Shown piece by piece: positions 62,683 through 64,000 of a DNA stretch of 64,000 nucleotides. Positions within the stretch are counted from its first letter, which is position 1; each line of letters opens with the position of its first letter. The stretch lies in assembly GCA_016934395.1 (NCBI GenBank), contig JAFGSZ010000020.1, positions 25,480-89,479 of the forward strand. Reading direction: 5' to 3'. Source of the stretch: Bacteroidales bacterium. Its GTDB lineage: Bacteria; Bacteroidota; Bacteroidia; Bacteroidales; UBA10428. The notes below the pieces were generated by a model that was given only the letters and a program-made list of their open reading frames with translations, did no database searches and had not been told where the DNA came from. Made by a program: the position numbers and the translations under genes.

Positions 62683-62946
62683 GGATATTCTTCCGGCTCT
62701 TCAATAAAGGGCCGAATCCGATTGCATCCGTGTGCAAACAAACATCTCAAATCACTGTTAAACATTGCTGCTATGTCTGCCATTCAGCTTAAAGGCGAAT
62801 ACAAAATATATTACCAAAGAAGAACCCTGGAGGGAAAAAATAAGATGAGTACACTAAATATTATCAGAAACAAAATCGTCCATAGGGTTTTTGCTTTAAT
62901 AAAAAGACAAACTCCTTATGTTGACTTATTTGCTTTTGCAGCCTAA
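62683..62946 (+). pseudogene. IS110-family transposase, C-terminal fragment
   Basis: 88 codons including the stop, with no proper start. The frame reads 'YSSGSSIKGRIR', 'NKHLKSLLNIAAMSAIQLKG', 'YYQRRTLEGKNKMSTLNIIR' and 'NKIVHRVFALIKRQTPYV', which is the usual end of the IS116/IS110/IS902 transposase C-terminal domain. The N-terminal RuvC-like domain is missing, and the break is at the edge of REP copy e. No IS end or second half was found in the window. Confidence 0.85.
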
Positions 62947-62984
62947 TTTTTTTTGTTAAAAACTTGCTTTTGGCTTAGAAGAGT

Positions 62985-62993
62985 GTTGGCAAC
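62985..62993. repeat. GTTGGCAAC box left of the AbiJ-type gene
   Basis: A palindrome-like 9-mer lying 8 bases left of the stop of the AbiJ-like gene. Similar to GTTGCTAAC on the other side (63858-63866). Confidence 0.35.
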
Positions 62994-63000
62994 TGTATTT

Positions 63001-63840
63001 TCATTTCAAAAGGCCTGATTTGTCTGCTTTTACAGTCAAATAATTTATAAAAGCGCTACAAGACACAATCATATATTTTGCATCTTCAAAATCACAAGTT
63101 GACTCCTCCATTAAAGCATGTCTAATTCCATCTGTGTCACTTGTGTAGCCATATATTTGTTTAAATCCTTTCTCCAGTGCAGGATGTAATTTTATTTTCC
63201 CTTTAATTTTATCAAGTGCACTTCCAAGGCTGTGTTTAGAATCTGATGATAGAATTTTTGAAATCGATTCAACTGCTGAAATTGATTCCTTAATTGAATT
63301 TCTGTAATCCGGAGACTCTTTATCAGACAGCATTCTTAAAGCATTTTCAAGATGAGTTTTTACACCAGTTAAATTTGCATTTAAAGAATTGTTTATTGCA
63401 TTATCAATCTCTTTAACTTCTAATTCACTTGTAATTGGAGCAATAATTCCATTTATAAATCTATAGCCTGAACGGTCTCTTTCTAAAACTTTATTGCAGA
63501 ACTCAATGAAGTTTTCTGGTTGTGTAGGAGATTCAATTTTTGTTAAGTATTCTATGAAATCATAAACTTCGTACCAAGTCCAATCAAAAAACCACCTCCT
63601 TATTTCTAATTTAGTTGTGCCTGCCCAATTATCCATCGTGTCAAGTGGTAACTTGAAAAAGTTATGCCATAAATTATTGAATAGAATTTTATATCCGGAA
63701 CTATGAATGTAATCACCAGAATGATTAAAATAAAAAAGGGCAACGGCATTCCATAGTCCATTTCTTAAGCCGTCATCCATCGATTCAATTTGCAAGGCAT
63801 CTTTTGCCTTTATTATTCCTTGTCTTTCGGAGAATTTCAT
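63001..63840 (-). CDS. AbiJ-like (NTD4 type) putative abortive-infection protein
   Basis: 279 residues. The N-terminus 'MKFSERQGI' and 'SMDDGLRNGLWNAVALFYF' fit the AbiJ N-terminal domain 4 found in phage-defence proteins. The C-terminal half is helical with 'RHALMEE' and 'DAKYMIVSCSAFINYL', which resembles the C-terminal HEPN-like part of that group; an R-x(4-6)-H RNase motif is not certain. If the assignment is right it would be an RNA-targeting, growth-stopping defence. It stands alone in the accessory end of the window, bounded by GTTGsCAAC-like boxes. Confidence 0.7.
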   Translation of the reverse strand: MKFSERQGIIKAKDALQIESMDDGLRNGLWNAVALFYFNHSGDYIHSSGYKILFNNLWHNFFKLPLDTMDNWAGTTKLEIRRWFFDWTWYEVYDFIEYLTKIESPTQPENFIEFCNKVLERDRSGYRFINGIIAPITSELEVKEIDNAINNSLNANLTGVKTHLENALRMLSDKESPDYRNSIKESISAVESISKILSSDSKHSLGSALDKIKGKIKLHPALEKGFKQIYGYTSDTDGIRHALMEESTCDFEDAKYMIVSCSAFINYLTVKADKSGLLK

Positions 63841-63857
63841 TTTCGTCTTTTAATATA

Positions 63858-63889
63858 GTTGCTAACGGGAGTCTGTGCATAAACCCGTT
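63858..63889. repeat. GTTGCTAAC box and AACGGG/CCCGTT hairpin right of the AbiJ-type gene
   Basis: GTTGCTAAC (63858-63866) overlaps a hairpin AACGGG (63864-63869) / CCCGTT (63884-63889) followed by a T run to 63894. It could be a terminator for a plus-strand transcript or a recombination boundary. Confidence 0.4.
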
Positions 63890-64000
63890 TTTTTGAAATA
63901 AATATAGGCATTCTGTTCATTTTAAGGTGTTTTATGCCATCCAATTTTTTAGCTTACCCTTGCTGCAATTTTAAGCAAATACATTTTTTTAGGCTCAAAA

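Noticed and set aside
62722..62946. Independent small gene of 74 codons
   Set aside because: Its sequence is the end of an IS110-family transposase and the frame continues upstream to the REP junction, so it is a fragment.

Overview
The window is AT-rich Bacteroidota DNA, most like Bacteroidales/Marinilabiliales. The support is: a ribosomal operon running secY-map-infA without adk; a zinc-ligand-free S4, S14 and L36; PD40/OmpA and SPOR-like envelope proteins; a regulator-propeller/SpoIIE sensor; a holA gene paired with an HsdR_N-domain gene; few Shine-Dalgarno sequences; and several TAnnTTTG promoter boxes. No genus can be named from the sequence alone.

1-13,419 is the end of the S10 operon followed by the spc and alpha operons, all on the + strand: the 3' end of rplD, then rplW to rplQ including secY, map, infA, rpmJ and rpoA. 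Enolase and citrate synthase follow, each ended by a hairpin terminator.

16,494-27,532 is mixed. It holds a propeller/SpoIIE-phosphatase sensor that converges with a hybrid histidine kinase whose ATP-binding domain looks degenerate. Next come two unknown exported proteins, a TPR protein, a GT2 glycosyltransferase fused to a shrunken sugar-phosphotransferase-like domain, and a 2-oxoacid dehydrogenase E2.

27,707-44,542 is the most distinctive part. Five tandem paralogues share a signal peptide, a TPR-like region and a PD40 propeller, but each has a different C-terminus: six helical repeats plus a membrane anchor; a CRD-like domain plus OmpA; OmpA; nothing; and a SPOR-like domain. They are followed by an acetyltransferase, a protein with three SPOR-like repeats, a Wza-type export lipoprotein and a Wzc-type tyrosine kinase ending in a (Gly-Tyr)7 tail. 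I read this as an envelope-spanning scaffold linked to polysaccharide export. That reading is an inference.

44,545-57,741 is mostly housekeeping and envelope genes: HsdR_N protein, holA, rhomboid, aminotransferase IV, YqgE, NhaC antiporter, M28 peptidase, a DUF4143 ATPase, GNAT, glycosyltransferase plus metallophosphoesterase, and AlkD.

57,800-64,000 is an accessory region. A RAYT transposase lies among five copies of a REP-like hairpin. The two outermost copies carry an extra 20-nt arm, lie in inverted orientation, and bound a 4.8-kb segment. The right-hand copy abuts a truncated IS110-family transposase. An AbiJ-type putative phage-defence gene lies at the right end. I saw no tRNA, rRNA or CRISPR array.
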